From assembly GCA_009738435.1 (NCBI GenBank), contig CP046522.1, forward strand, positions 217,249-281,248: a stretch of 64,000 nt of DNA, written 5' to 3'. The notes beneath the pieces are model-generated. The model saw only the letters and a program-made list of their open reading frames with translations, was not told where the DNA came from and searched no databases. This document shows positions 27,692 through 37,400 of the stretch, piece by piece; positions within the stretch are counted from its first letter, which is position 1, and every line of letters begins with the position of its first letter. The translations under genes were made by a program, and so were the position numbers. This stretch comes from Clostridium bovifaecis (lineage in GTDB: Bacteria; Bacillota; Clostridia; Clostridiales; Clostridiaceae).

Positions 27692-28909
27692 ATGAAAATA
27701 TTAGAAAATAAATTTATAGAAGGCGTTAAAGGATTTAGAGCCGCTGGAATTGCAGCTGGACTAAAAAAGAGCAATAAAAAAGACTTAGCTATCATATATA
27801 GTGAAGTAAACTCTGTTTCAGCAGGGGTTTTTACTACCAATAAGGTAAAGGCTGCTTGTGTGACCTTAAATATGGAAAATATTAAAAATAAAAATACTCA
27901 AGCTATTGTAGTTAATAGTGGTCATGCTAATGCGTGCACAGGCGAAGAAGGTTTTAAGGATGCTTTAAGTATAACTGAAATAGCAGCAAAGGAACTTGGA
28001 CTAAGCCCAAAAGAGATATTGCAAGCATCTACAGGAGTAATTGGAGTATCTATACCTATGGACATAATGGAAAAAGGAATAAAAGAAGCTTGTTCTTTAG
28101 TTTCAGAAGATGGAGGAGCTGATGCAGCAGAAGCTATAATGACAACGGACACTAGAACAAAAGAAATAACTGTTGAAATTACACTTGATGGTAAAAAAGT
28201 ATTAATAAGCGGAGCCGCTAAAGGGTCTGGAATGATAAAGCCTAATATGGCAACTATGCTTAGTTTTGTTGTGACAGATGCGAATATAAGCAAGGAAATG
28301 CTTACAAAGGCTGTAAAAAGCAGTACAAATTCATCGTATAATATGATTTCTGTAGATGGGGATGTAAGCACAAATGATATGTTTCTTTCAATTGCCAATG
28401 GGGCAGCGGGAAATAAGATTATAGATAGTGAAAATGAGGATTATATCATATTTAAGGAAGCTTTCGACTATGTGAATATTGAGCTTGCTAAGAAGATGGC
28501 TAGAGACGGTGAAGGTGCTACTAAATTACTGGAGGCAGAGATTGTTAACGCTAGGGATTTAGAGAGTGCAAAAAAATGTGCTATGTCCATAATATCTTCG
28601 AATCTAGTGAAAGCGGCTATGTTTGGAAATGACCCTAATTGGGGAAGAGTGATATGTGCTATCGGGTATTCAGGAGGTGAATTTGAGCCAAATAAGGTAG
28701 ATTTAACATTTAAAAGCTCCCTAGGTGAGGTAGAAGTATTTAAAAAGGGGAAAAATATTAAGTTTGATGAGAACAAGGCTGTGGAGATTTTAAAGGATGA
28801 GAGTATAGTTTTGTATATTAATCTAAATGATGGAGGCTTTAGTGCAAAGGCTTGGGGCTGTGACCTTACCTACAAGTATGTAGAAATTAACGGAGAATAC
28901 AGAACCTGA
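27692..28909 (+). CDS. argJ: bifunctional ornithine acetyltransferase / N-acetylglutamate synthase
   Basis: 405 residues, a self-cleaving Ntn-type enzyme. The cleavage/nucleophile motif MIKPNMATMLSFV is present with Ala187-Thr188 as the scissile bond. Also GFRAAGIAAGLKKS at the N-terminus, NSGHANACTGEEG, MISVDGDVSTND and GNDPNWGRVICAIGYSG. Recycles the acetyl group from acetylornithine to glutamate and, in bifunctional forms, makes acetylglutamate from acetyl-CoA. AAGGAGG before ATG. No argA or argE is visible, consistent with a cyclic pathway. Confidence 0.96.
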   Translation: MKILENKFIEGVKGFRAAGIAAGLKKSNKKDLAIIYSEVNSVSAGVFTTNKVKAACVTLNMENIKNKNTQAIVVNSGHANACTGEEGFKDALSITEIAAKELGLSPKEILQASTGVIGVSIPMDIMEKGIKEACSLVSEDGGADAAEAIMTTDTRTKEITVEITLDGKKVLISGAAKGSGMIKPNMATMLSFVVTDANISKEMLTKAVKSSTNSSYNMISVDGDVSTNDMFLSIANGAAGNKIIDSENEDYIIFKEAFDYVNIELAKKMARDGEGATKLLEAEIVNARDLESAKKCAMSIISSNLVKAAMFGNDPNWGRVICAIGYSGGEFEPNKVDLTFKSSLGEVEVFKKGKNIKFDENKAVEILKDESIVLYINLNDGGFSAKAWGCDLTYKYVEINGEYRT

Positions 28910-29027
28910 TTTTCGCATTATCTTCCAAGATTTTTGCTAGCTTCTGTATTAATTCTTGAGTATATGCTAAAATTATTGTAGTAGAGATTTTGATTTAATA
29001 TAATCAAACTGTGAAAGGATGAGTAAT

Positions 29028-30485
29028 TTGGATAATATACTTAAGGATTTATCTCCAAGTCTAGTTTTTAAGTATTTTGAGGAGATTAGCAGAATACCTA
29101 GATGTTCTGGAAGCGAAAAAGCTATAAGCGATTATCTGGTTAATTTTGCAAGAGCCCATAATCTAGAAGTAATACAAGATGAAGTATTAAACGTAATAAT
29201 AAAAAAAGAAGCTACTAAAGGTTATGAAAATGCTCCTGTTGTAATTTTGCAGGGGCATATGGATATGGTTTGTGAGAAAAATAAGGAGACTGAGCACGAC
29301 TTTGAAAAAGATCCTATTAAGTTAAGAATAGAAGGAGATTTTGTAAAAGCTACAGGAACTACATTAGGAGCGGACAATGGAATAGCAATTGCATATTGTC
29401 TAGCTATTCTTGCAAGTAATGATATAGAGCATCCTTCTATAGAAGTTTTGATTACAACTGAAGAAGAAACTGGAATGGGAGGGGCTTCAGGGGTTAAAGC
29501 AGAAAATCTTTCAGGTAAGACTTTGATAAATATTGATTCGGAAGAGGAAGGAGAGTTATTATCTTCTTGTGCAGGCGGGGTTAGAAATAGTGTTAGACTT
29601 ACAATAGAGTTAGAGGAGAAAAAACAAGGATTTATTCCATATAAAGTTATAGTCAAGGGGTTAAAAGGCGGACATTCAGGAATGGATATAGATAAGGGTA
29701 GAGGAAACTCTAACAAACTTATGGGGCGCTTGTTAAATGATATAAATTCGCAAATGGAAATTTACATATCAGATATAAATGGTGGAGCCAAGATGAATGC
29801 CATTCCAAGAGAGGCTGAGGCTGTTATATTTATTAGAGAAGGAAGCGAAAGCACTTTAAATAGCATAGTTAAGAAAATGCAAAATGTTTTTAAGGATGAA
29901 CTCAGGGTTTCAGATCCAGGAGTAGCACTAGAGTTAGCAGAAATGGATAAAAAGCCGTATAGAGTGTTCTCAAGAGCCTTAACAGATAAGATTATAGCCT
30001 TACTAATGCTTATTCCTCAAGGAGTTCAAACTATGAGCATGGATATTAAAGGGCTAGTTCAAAGCTCTACAAACTTAGGCGTAGTTACTACAACTGAGGA
30101 TGAAGTAACTTTTGAAAGTGCTATAAGAAGCTCCGTAAAGAGTTTAAAGGAAAGTATTGTAGCAGAGATTGAATGTCTGTGTAAGCTTGTCGGGGCAGCA
30201 ATGGCGCTAGAGTCAGATTATCCAGCTTGGGAATACAGAGAAAACTCATATATTAGAGAGGTATTTAAAAACGTATATAAAGATATGTATGGCTCAGAAC
30301 CAAAGGTAACAGCTATACATGCAGGGCTTGAATGTGGAATATTAAAGGATATTATTGGGGACATAGATATGATTTCCTTTGGGCCAAATATGTATGATGT
30401 TCATACTCCAGAAGAGAAGCTAAGCATTTCTTCTACTAAGAGAACCTATGAGTACCTTATTCAGGTACTAAAAGCAATAAAGTAA
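29028..30485 (+). CDS. pepD: aminoacyl-histidine dipeptidase (M20, PepD)
   Basis: 485 residues from TTG 29028. AAAGGA sits 8 bases before this TTG but directly against the ATG at 29019, and homologues begin M-x-x-L-x-x-L-x-P, which matches MDNILKDLSP. Metal and catalytic residues: LQGHMDMVCEKN (His, Asp), TLGADNGIAIAYC (bridging Asp), TTEEETGMGGA (Glu pair) and the C-terminal HAGLECGIL. The lid domain carries KGLKGGHSGMDIDKGRGN. Cleaves Xaa-His dipeptides such as carnosine and other unblocked dipeptides in the cytoplasm with two zinc ions. Monocistronic. Confidence 0.93.
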   Translation: MDNILKDLSPSLVFKYFEEISRIPRCSGSEKAISDYLVNFARAHNLEVIQDEVLNVIIKKEATKGYENAPVVILQGHMDMVCEKNKETEHDFEKDPIKLRIEGDFVKATGTTLGADNGIAIAYCLAILASNDIEHPSIEVLITTEEETGMGGASGVKAENLSGKTLINIDSEEEGELLSSCAGGVRNSVRLTIELEEKKQGFIPYKVIVKGLKGGHSGMDIDKGRGNSNKLMGRLLNDINSQMEIYISDINGGAKMNAIPREAEAVIFIREGSESTLNSIVKKMQNVFKDELRVSDPGVALELAEMDKKPYRVFSRALTDKIIALLMLIPQGVQTMSMDIKGLVQSSTNLGVVTTTEDEVTFESAIRSSVKSLKESIVAEIECLCKLVGAAMALESDYPAWEYRENSYIREVFKNVYKDMYGSEPKVTAIHAGLECGILKDIIGDIDMISFGPNMYDVHTPEEKLSISSTKRTYEYLIQVLKAIK

Positions 30486-30525
30486 AATAAGGAATTGATA
30501 GTAACTAATAGACAAATAACAAAAG

Positions 30526-30568
30526 AATAAAGCCTAAAGGTGGATTATAGCAATCTTCAGGCTTTATT
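30526..30568. terminator. bidirectional terminator between pepD and def
   Basis: Fourteen-base arms AATAAAGCCTAAAG/CTTCAGGCTTTATT (one G-U pair), T-rich on both exits. Confidence 0.8.
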
Positions 30569-30595
30569 CTTTACTTTGATATGATTTAAATAGTA

Positions 30596-31048
30596 TTATC
30601 TTATATATTCAGTAACTAAATCGGTAAAAAGTATACCGTCTAAATGGTCTATTTCGTGACAGAAGCATTTCGCTAAATCTCCTGTACCTGTAAGTATAAT
30701 TTCCTCACCGTTTTCATTTAATGCTTGTACTGTTACTTTTGCAGGCCTTTTTAATTTTCCCCATGTATTAGGAATACTTAAACATCCTTCTGTGACTTCT
30801 TGAGTTCCTTCCTCTTTAATTATTTTTGGATTAACTAACTTTACAAGCCCTTGCCCCATGTCCAGTACAACTAGTCTTTTTAGTATACCTACTTGCGGGG
30901 CTGCCAAACCTCCTCCGTTTTCAGTATTATACATAGTTTCTGCCATATCACTTAATATTTGTCTTATCCTATCGTCTACTATCTCTACTGGCTTGCTCTT
31001 TTTTCTTAATATTTCATCATCGAAAAGCCTAATTTGTCTTAAAGCCAT
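30596..31048 (-). CDS. def: peptide deformylase
   Basis: 150 residues. All three deformylase motifs: GGGLAAPQVG (motif 1), EGCLSIP (motif 2, metal Cys) and HEIDHLDG (motif 3, two metal His and catalytic Glu). Removes formyl from nascent peptides with Fe(II). The ATG follows the stop codon of the XRE gene immediately (TAAATG) and lacks a good ribosome site, so it depends on coupling. Often clostridia have more than one def; a copy under an XRE repressor rather than beside fmt/priA is unusual. Confidence 0.95.
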   Translation of the reverse strand: MALRQIRLFDDEILRKKSKPVEIVDDRIRQILSDMAETMYNTENGGGLAAPQVGILKRLVVLDMGQGLVKLVNPKIIKEEGTQEVTEGCLSIPNTWGKLKRPAKVTVQALNENGEEIILTGTGDLAKCFCHEIDHLDGILFTDLVTEYIR

Positions 31049-31285
31049 TTAAACAACACCTCTACTCTGTTGTGATCTTGATTTTCTTTCGCTCTCTTCG
31101 AAAAGGAAAATCTCTTCTATAGTGCTTTGAAACACCTTACAAATATCATATGCTAGCCATATAGATGGTTCAAACTTTTCCGTCTCAATAGCATTAATAG
31201 CTTGTCTTGATACTCCCACAAGTTTTCCTAATTGTTCTTGTGTTAAGCCGAGAGATTCTCTGTATTCTCTTATTCTATTTTTCAT
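31049..31285 (-). CDS. XRE-family helix-turn-helix regulator
   Basis: 78 residues. A compact Cro/CI helix-turn-helix: RIREYRESLGLTQEQLGKLVGVSRQAINAIETEKFEPSIWLAYDICKVF, then IEEIFLFEE, the small YvaO/HipB-like type. AGGAGTGAT upstream of ATG. Cotranscribed with and directly abutting def. The promoter is covered by perfect inverted repeats (see 31299-31360), which strongly suggests autorepression. Confidence 0.92.
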   Translation of the reverse strand: MKNRIREYRESLGLTQEQLGKLVGVSRQAINAIETEKFEPSIWLAYDICKVFQSTIEEIFLFEESERKSRSQQSRGVV

Positions 31286-31298
31286 TGATAATCACTCC

Positions 31299-31360
31299 TG
31301 TAATGTTAACCTTACATTTTCAATATAGCATTAAGTTAATTAAATGTCAAATTAACTTAA
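31299..31360 (-). promoter_or_regulatory. promoter and palindromic operators of the XRE-def operon
   Basis: On the minus strand TTGACA (31350-31345), 17-base spacer, TATATT (31327-31322). An 11-base perfect inverted repeat TTAAGTTAATT/AATTAACTTAA (31331-31341, 31350-31360) covers the -35 and spacer, and an 18-base near-palindrome TGTAATGTTAACCTTACA (31299-31316) covers the start site. Confidence 0.75.
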
Positions 31361-31477
31361 GTGGCAAGTAATTATCAAAAAGTAGTTAGAGGTCAGCAGA
31401 TAGCTCTAAAAAAGAGGTAACCATGTTATTTTCAAGTCATATTATAAAAGTAGTGGAGGTGGCAAGGGGGGGTAAAT

Positions 31478-32305
31478 ATGATAGAATACCTTTCACAGTT
31501 CAATTTGATTTGGCTAGGAATTTTGGCAAGTCTTTGCGCAGGATTAGCTACTGGGGTTGGATCTATTCCTATATTTTTTACAAGAAATGTATCAAAGAAG
31601 CTTTTAGATATTTTATTAGGGATTGCAGCGGGAGTAATGTTAGCAGCAACTTCATTTAGTTTAATAGTTCCTGCAATTGAAAAAGGAGGCGGGGGAGTTA
31701 GGGGTTCCACCATTACTCTAATTGGAATTTTAGTTGGAGGATATTTCATTGATATTATAGATAAGTATTTTCCAGACACTAACTTACTTACAAATGCAGT
31801 AGATGGAACTGAAGGAGAAGAAAATGCAGTTGATACCATTGCTATAAGGGCAAGCAAAAGCTTAAGAAAAACCTGGTTATTCGTTCTTGCTATTACTATC
31901 CATAATTTTCCAGAAGGGTTAGCGGTAGGTGTTGGATTTGGAGATGGAGACATTGCAAATGGCTTGAGTCTTGCTATTGGCATCGGGCTTCAAAACTTCC
32001 CAGAAGGATTAGCCGTAGCACTCCCATTAATCAGAGAAGGATATACAAGAAAGAAAGCATTTTTGATAGCTCTTGGCAGTGGACTAGTTGAACCTATTGG
32101 CGGACTCTTAGGCGTTGGGCTTGTTCAAATATCAAAGCCTATATTGCCTTTTGCTATGGCATTTGCGGCGGGAGCTATGCTCTTTGTAATAGCTCATGAA
32201 ATTATTCCAGAAACTCAAAGTCATGAAGGACATTCTAAGCTAGCCACCCATGCTATGCTAGTTGGATTTGTCATTATGATGTTTTTGGATAATACATTAG
32301 GATAA
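31478..32305 (+). CDS. ZIP family metal transporter
   Basis: 275 residues with about eight membrane segments. Segment 4 contains HNFPEGLAVGVGFGDGD, the ZIP metal-site signature, and segment 5 contains GLQNFPEGLAVALPL, where the usual second His is Gln. A cytoplasmic loop between segments 3 and 4 (about 100-130) is acidic rather than His-rich. Transports divalent metals (zinc, iron, manganese) into the cytoplasm; GufA/ZupT-type bacterial branch. AGGGGGG before the ATG. Monocistronic; no Fur or Zur box was recognised by eye. Confidence 0.92.
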   Translation: MIEYLSQFNLIWLGILASLCAGLATGVGSIPIFFTRNVSKKLLDILLGIAAGVMLAATSFSLIVPAIEKGGGGVRGSTITLIGILVGGYFIDIIDKYFPDTNLLTNAVDGTEGEENAVDTIAIRASKSLRKTWLFVLAITIHNFPEGLAVGVGFGDGDIANGLSLAIGIGLQNFPEGLAVALPLIREGYTRKKAFLIALGSGLVEPIGGLLGVGLVQISKPILPFAMAFAAGAMLFVIAHEIIPETQSHEGHSKLATHAMLVGFVIMMFLDNTLG

Positions 32306-32381
32306 AGAATATTCACTAATCGTTATTAGACAACGGGATGATTAGAGTTTTGGCTAATGGAGATTAGAGACTAGCGATTAA
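32306..32381. repeat. TTAGAG-rich low-complexity spacer
   Basis: Repeated words GATTAGAG, GAGATTAGAGA and CTAGCGATTA precede the terminator; same flavour as the elements at 17.8 and 49.4 kb. Confidence 0.3.
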
Positions 32382-32410
32382 AAAAGGAAATTGCTTTGCA
32401 ATTTCCTTTT
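32382..32410 (-). terminator. intrinsic terminator of the 32415-33077 gene
   Basis: Perfect AAAAGGAAATTG/CAATTTCCTTTT hairpin with TTTTTTTAA on the minus-strand exit. Confidence 0.85.
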
Positions 32411-32414
32411 GGTG

Positions 32415-33077
32415 CTATTTTCTCACTATAGCATGTAGATATTCTTTAGCTTCGTTTAAGTATTTAACTTCGAAAGAATACTTAAATGAAGGGTTAGCTG
32501 AATTTACAAAGGATTCTATCCATCCTCTGCGTAGTTCATAAAAGTTTGCAGCGTCTCCATCTACAGCTTCCCAGTAATCCTTGTGAAGATCAGTTACAGT
32601 TCTCCATTCAAGAATATCTTCTTCATTTCTCATTACACTGTTTGCACTGTCGCATGGCATACCTTCTAATATATAATTATTTAAAGCCTTAAATAAATCA
32701 TTAGGAGTAACTACATCATATTTTTCGGCAGCGTCATTTCCAGCTGATTTGCCTTGCTCTATGTAGGCTTCCTTAATAAGGTTTAAACCTTCATCTCCAA
32801 ACTTTTCCGCAACTTTAGTTATTAAATAAGCCTGCCTAGTTTCAGCAATCCTTATTCTATTTTGAAGCCATCCATGAATATTAGTAACATCAATAACAGC
32901 TTCAAGAGGACTATCATCTAATGGCGCTTGGAATTTGTTACTTATATCTGTTAATATATCCTTAATATCGGTTTTAGGATTATTATTTAAGTTATCAATA
33001 ACATCTTGCTCAAGTGCTTCATATAACTTTATTTTATTGAATAACCATGTATGAATTGGAGCTAAAAATCTACTCAT
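32415..33077 (-). CDS. conserved-looking cytoplasmic protein of unknown function
   Basis: 220 residues, no signal or membrane segment, mostly helical. Notable features are a single Cys in EGMPCDSANSVMRN (about residue 142), Trp/His clusters (HGWLQNRIRIAETRQ, HKDYWEAVDGDAANFYELRRGWIES) and an acidic middle. I do not recognise a family; the layout vaguely recalls L-2-amino-thiazoline-carboxylate hydrolase-like proteins, which have a similar Cys-containing segment, but I would not claim it. GAGAGGTG before ATG. Monocistronic with a strong terminator. Confidence 0.82.
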   Translation of the reverse strand: MSRFLAPIHTWLFNKIKLYEALEQDVIDNLNNNPKTDIKDILTDISNKFQAPLDDSPLEAVIDVTNIHGWLQNRIRIAETRQAYLITKVAEKFGDEGLNLIKEAYIEQGKSAGNDAAEKYDVVTPNDLFKALNNYILEGMPCDSANSVMRNEEDILEWRTVTDLHKDYWEAVDGDAANFYELRRGWIESFVNSANPSFKYSFEVKYLNEAKEYLHAIVRK

Positions 33078-33269
33078 TTATAAACACCTCTCTGTTAAAT
33101 ATTTTAAGCTATTAAATAAATATTACGATTATAGTATTGTCGTACCTATCTGCATTCATACTATATAGCATACACAAATAGCTGTTTTATGTAATAAGTT
33201 TATAGTAATATAAGTATATATACAGTAACAAATGTTACTAAAAAATAAAAAAATTAAGGAGAAATAGGT

Positions 33270-34046
33270 ATGGTTCATAAGCAATCGATGATTTTCATGG
33301 CCATAAGCAGCATAATCTGTTTTGGATTTCCTGTGCTACTTATGATTTACTTTAGGAAGAAGGAGAAGATTTCTCTAAGAGCTGTAGTTGTTGGAATACT
33401 TATGTTTATGCTATTTCAAATGGTGCTTAGGCTTCCTTTGATCAACTACATGAATTTAAATCCTATTTTTTTAAGTATTATGAAATCAAGTAATATGATT
33501 TATATTGGATTTCTTGCTATAACAGCTGGAATCTTTGAAGAAGTAGGGAGGTATGTGGGGTTTAAATATTTTCTCAAGGATAAGTTGAAATGGGAAAATG
33601 GAATTGCATACGGAATTGGGCATGGCGGAATTGAGGCCATGGCTTTAGTTGGATGGACCATTGTAACCAATTTGCTCTTCAGCATAATAATTAACATAGG
33701 AGCTTTTGATGGGGTTTTGAAGAAGATGCCACAGGCGAAAGCTCTAAATTTAAGAGATACTTTAATAAATACGCCTTCATACATGTTTTTATTAGGAGGG
33801 GTGGAGAGGATATTTATAATCATATTTCATATAGCCTTGTCTATTATAGTGTTGGAAGGAGTAGTTAAAAAAAATAATACATATTTATTATATGCAATAC
33901 TGATACATGCCTTAGTAAATTATGTAGCAGCTTTTAATTCTAATGTATTTATAACAGAAGGAATACTATTTATAGTAGCAATTTCTAGTATAAGGTTTAT
34001 TTTTAATTCAAAGAAAAGATTTAAATGTACAGATAATATAGATTAA
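33270..34046 (+). CDS. YhfC-family intramembrane metalloprotease-like protein
   Basis: 258 residues with about seven membrane segments. The YhfC signature is complete: AGIFEEVGRYVGFKYF (Glu-Glu, Arg) in one segment, AYGIGHGGIEAM (His, Glu) in the next, and a later HALVNYVAAF. These match the CPBP/Rce1-like superfamily metal-site pattern. Substrate unknown. Ribosome site AAGGAG. Followed 48 bases later by a DUF3784 gene; a common transcript is likely. Confidence 0.88.
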   Translation: MVHKQSMIFMAISSIICFGFPVLLMIYFRKKEKISLRAVVVGILMFMLFQMVLRLPLINYMNLNPIFLSIMKSSNMIYIGFLAITAGIFEEVGRYVGFKYFLKDKLKWENGIAYGIGHGGIEAMALVGWTIVTNLLFSIIINIGAFDGVLKKMPQAKALNLRDTLINTPSYMFLLGGVERIFIIIFHIALSIIVLEGVVKKNNTYLLYAILIHALVNYVAAFNSNVFITEGILFIVAISSIRFIFNSKKRFKCTDNID

Positions 34047-34100
34047 CGCTGTAAAAGGTGACGATAAGATATAATTAAAGATTAAAAGGAGAGGATGGGA

Positions 34101-34406
34101 ATGAAAGTTGAGGAAGTGGTGTTTTCTGGCATTGGAATTGTGTTTTTAGCTCTCGGATATTTAATAAAGTACAAAGAAAATGTAAATCTTATAAATGATT
34201 ATAATGAAAATAAAGTTATTGATAAAGATAAGTTTATAAAATGGATTGGAAATCACTATTTCTTACTAGGAGTCCTATCCTTTGTAGCTGCAATATTAAC
34301 TTACATTATTCCACTTAACTACATTGGTTGGATAGGTTATGTGATTTTGCTATTTATTATACTAGTAAAGATGACCATAGGGAGTAAAAAATATTATAAG
34401 TATTAA
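34101..34406 (+). CDS. DUF3784 family small membrane protein
   Basis: 101 residues from ATG 34101 (AAGGAG at 9 bases; ATG 34095 is only 3 bases from it). Three membrane segments: about 8-24, 54-72 and 77-95. The DUF3784 pattern is ALGYLIKYKENVNLINDYNENKVIDKDKFIKWIG between segments 1 and 2. Function unknown. Confidence 0.85.
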   Translation: MKVEEVVFSGIGIVFLALGYLIKYKENVNLINDYNENKVIDKDKFIKWIGNHYFLLGVLSFVAAILTYIIPLNYIGWIGYVILLFIILVKMTIGSKKYYKY

Positions 34407-34433
34407 GGGAAAACTTGAGTCACGCTATAATGA

Positions 34434-34483
34434 AGGCTTATAGGAAATAACATGATAATATGTCTGTTACTTCCTATAAGCCT
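34434..34483. terminator. long hairpin between convergent genes
   Basis: AGGCTTATAGGAA/TTCCTATAAGCCT arms, extended inside by TAACA/TGTTA, between the DUF3784 gene and pyc. Confidence 0.55.
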
Positions 34484-34491
34484 CTAAAATT

Positions 34492-37400
34492 TTATTTAAG
34501 CTTTATTAAAAGTTCGCCAGATTTAACTTGCTGTCCTTCTTTAACTAATATAGAATCAATTTTTCCGTTAGCTGAAGCAGTGATATTAGTCTCCATTTTC
34601 ATAGCCTCAATTACGATTAAGCTATCATTTTCTTTCACTTCGTCTCCGGCTTTAACAAGTACCTTTAGTACCGTTCCAGGTATACTTGATCCAATCTGAA
34701 GAGGGTCATTAGAATCTGCCATCTGTATAGCGGCTGTCTGTACAGTATTTGTATTTGTGCTCTTATCCTTAATTTTTATTTCACGTCTATTTCCATCAAC
34801 TTCAAAGTATAAAGTTCTATTTGACTCAGCGTCAAGCTTGCTTATTTCAAGAAGCTTAATAATCATAGTCTTTCCATCTTCAATTTCTATTTCACAAGTT
34901 TCTCCTTCGCGTAGTCCGTGGAAGTAAATATCGCTTCCCATTCTGCTAAGGTCCCCGTATTCTTTAATATATTTCAAATAACCTTCAAATACATCTGGAT
35001 ATAATGCGTAGCTTAATACATCTTGTCTAGTTGGTTCTATTTTAAAGTATTTCCTTAAGCCATCAGCAATATATTCAAAGTCTTCAGGTGGAAGTAGCTC
35101 GCCAGGCCTGCAAGTGATAGCGGCTTCTCCTTTTAATACAATTTTTTGAAGCTCGGTAGGGAAGCCGCCTTCAGGCTGACCCATCATTCCTTTGAAGTAT
35201 GAAACTACAGAGTCTGGGAAGGCCATATCCTTTCCTCTTTCTAATATATTTTCAGGAGTTAAGTTATTTTGAACCATAAATATTGCAAGATCCCCAACCA
35301 TTTTAGAAGAAGGTGTTACTTTTACAATATCGCCAACTAAGGCATTTACTTTTTTATACGCCTCTTTAACTTCATCGAATCTATGGCCGAGACCAAAGCT
35401 TTCTACTTGAGGTTTTAAGTTAGAATATTGGCCCCCAGGAATTTCATATTTATATATTTCTGTAGAACCTGATTTTAATCCAGATTCAAATTTCTCGTAA
35501 ACAGGTCTTACTGCAGCCCAGTAATCTGAGAGCCTTTGAAGACCATCAACATCTATACCGATAGCTCTTCTTGTATTTTCAAGAGCTGCAACTACAGAAT
35601 TCAATGCAGGTTGGCTTGTAAGACCAGCCATACTGTTAAGGGCTGTATCTACAATATCTACCCCAGCCTCAGCAGCCATTATAATAGTTGCTACGCCATT
35701 TCCTGTTGTATCGTGAGTATGAAGATGTATAGGAAGAGAAATTTCATTTTTAAGTGCTTTAACTAGTTTATGAGCTGCATAAGGTTTTAGAAGAGCAGAC
35801 ATATCTTTTATACCTAGTATATGAGCACCCATTTTCTCAATTTCTTTTGCCTTATTCACATAGTACTCTAAGGAATATTTGTCTCTTGAAGAATCTAATA
35901 TATCTCCTGTATAGCAGATGCAAGCTTCCGCAATTTTGTTGTTTTTTAGCGTTTGGTCAATTGCAACTTCCATACCTTTTAGCCAATTTAATGAGTCAAA
36001 TATTCTAAATACATCAATGCCAGAAGCCGCAGATTCATCTATAAACTCCCTAATTACATTATCAGGGTAATTTTTATAACCAACACCGTTTGATCCTCTT
36101 ACAAGCATTTGAAATAATACGTTAGGTATTCTTTTCCTTAGCTCCTGAAGACGAATCCAAGGAGATTCTTTTAAAAATCTATAAGCAACGTCAAAGGTTG
36201 CTCCTCCCCACATTTCAAGAGAGAATAGATCCTTTTCAAGGACAGAAGTAGCTTTTGCTACTTTAACCATATCTGTAGTTCTCATTCTTGTAGCCATTAA
36301 AGACTGGTGAGCATCTCGCATAGTGGTATCTGTAAGAAGTAATTTTTCTTGAGATTTTATCCAACTTACCAATGCTTCAGGACCTTTTTCATCTAGAATT
36401 TGCTTAGTTCCACTTAGGTTAGAAGGAATAGTTACTCGAGGAACTTGAGGTACATCAAAGTCCTTTTTAACACCGCGAGTTTCATTTATAACCTTCTCAC
36501 CTATATATCTAAGAATATTATATTCTCTATCTTCTTTAGAAGCTATATTGAGAAGTTCTTTATTTTCCTCAATAAATCCAGTATTGCATTTACCTTCTGC
36601 AAAAGTAGGATGGTTTAATACATTTATTAAAAATCCTACATTTGTCTTTATGCCAGATATAGTTAGTTCTTTCATAGAACGGAGTGATTTTCTTATAGCA
36701 TCTTCAAAGGTTCTTGCCCAAGTTGTTGTTTTTACAAGCAGGCTATCATAGTACGGGCTGATTACTGCTCCAGTAAATCCATTTCCACCATCAAGTCTTA
36801 CACCAAAACCAGACCCAGTTCTATACACATCAATTTTTCCTGTATCAGGAGCAAAATTGTTAGATGGATCCTCTGTTGTTATTCTACACTGGATTGCAAA
36901 TCCATGTGGTTTAACATCATTCTGAGATTTTATACCTATTTCAGGACAAGAAAGAGGATAGCCCATAGCAATTAATATTTGACTTTGCACAATATCTATT
37001 CCTGTAGTCATTTCTGTTACAGTGTGTTCTACTTGAATTCGTGGGTTCATTTCTATGAAGTAATGATTTCCGTGCATATCTACTAAGAATTCCAAAGTAC
37101 CAGCACTTCTGTACCCTACATAATTAGCAATTTTTAAGGCATCGGAACAGATTTCTTCTCTTTTTTCTTCTGAAAGAGCAAAAGCAGGCGTAAATTCAAT
37201 TACTTTTTGATGACGCCTCTGAATCGAACAATCTCTTTCGTATAAATGCACTATATTACCGTGTTTATCTCCAAGAATCTGAACTTCAATGTGCTTAGGC
37301 TTTTCTAAGTATTTTTCGATGAATATATCATCTATTCCAAAAGCCTTCTTTGCTTCATTTTTAGCGCTTCTAAAAGCAGGTAACAGTTCTTCTTCATTCC

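Noticed and set aside
31432..31983. 183-codon minus-strand frame opposite the ZIP transporter
   Set aside because: Shadow of the ZIP gene, which has clear family motifs and a good ribosome site; the antisense product is Pro/Ser/Thr-rich with no domain.
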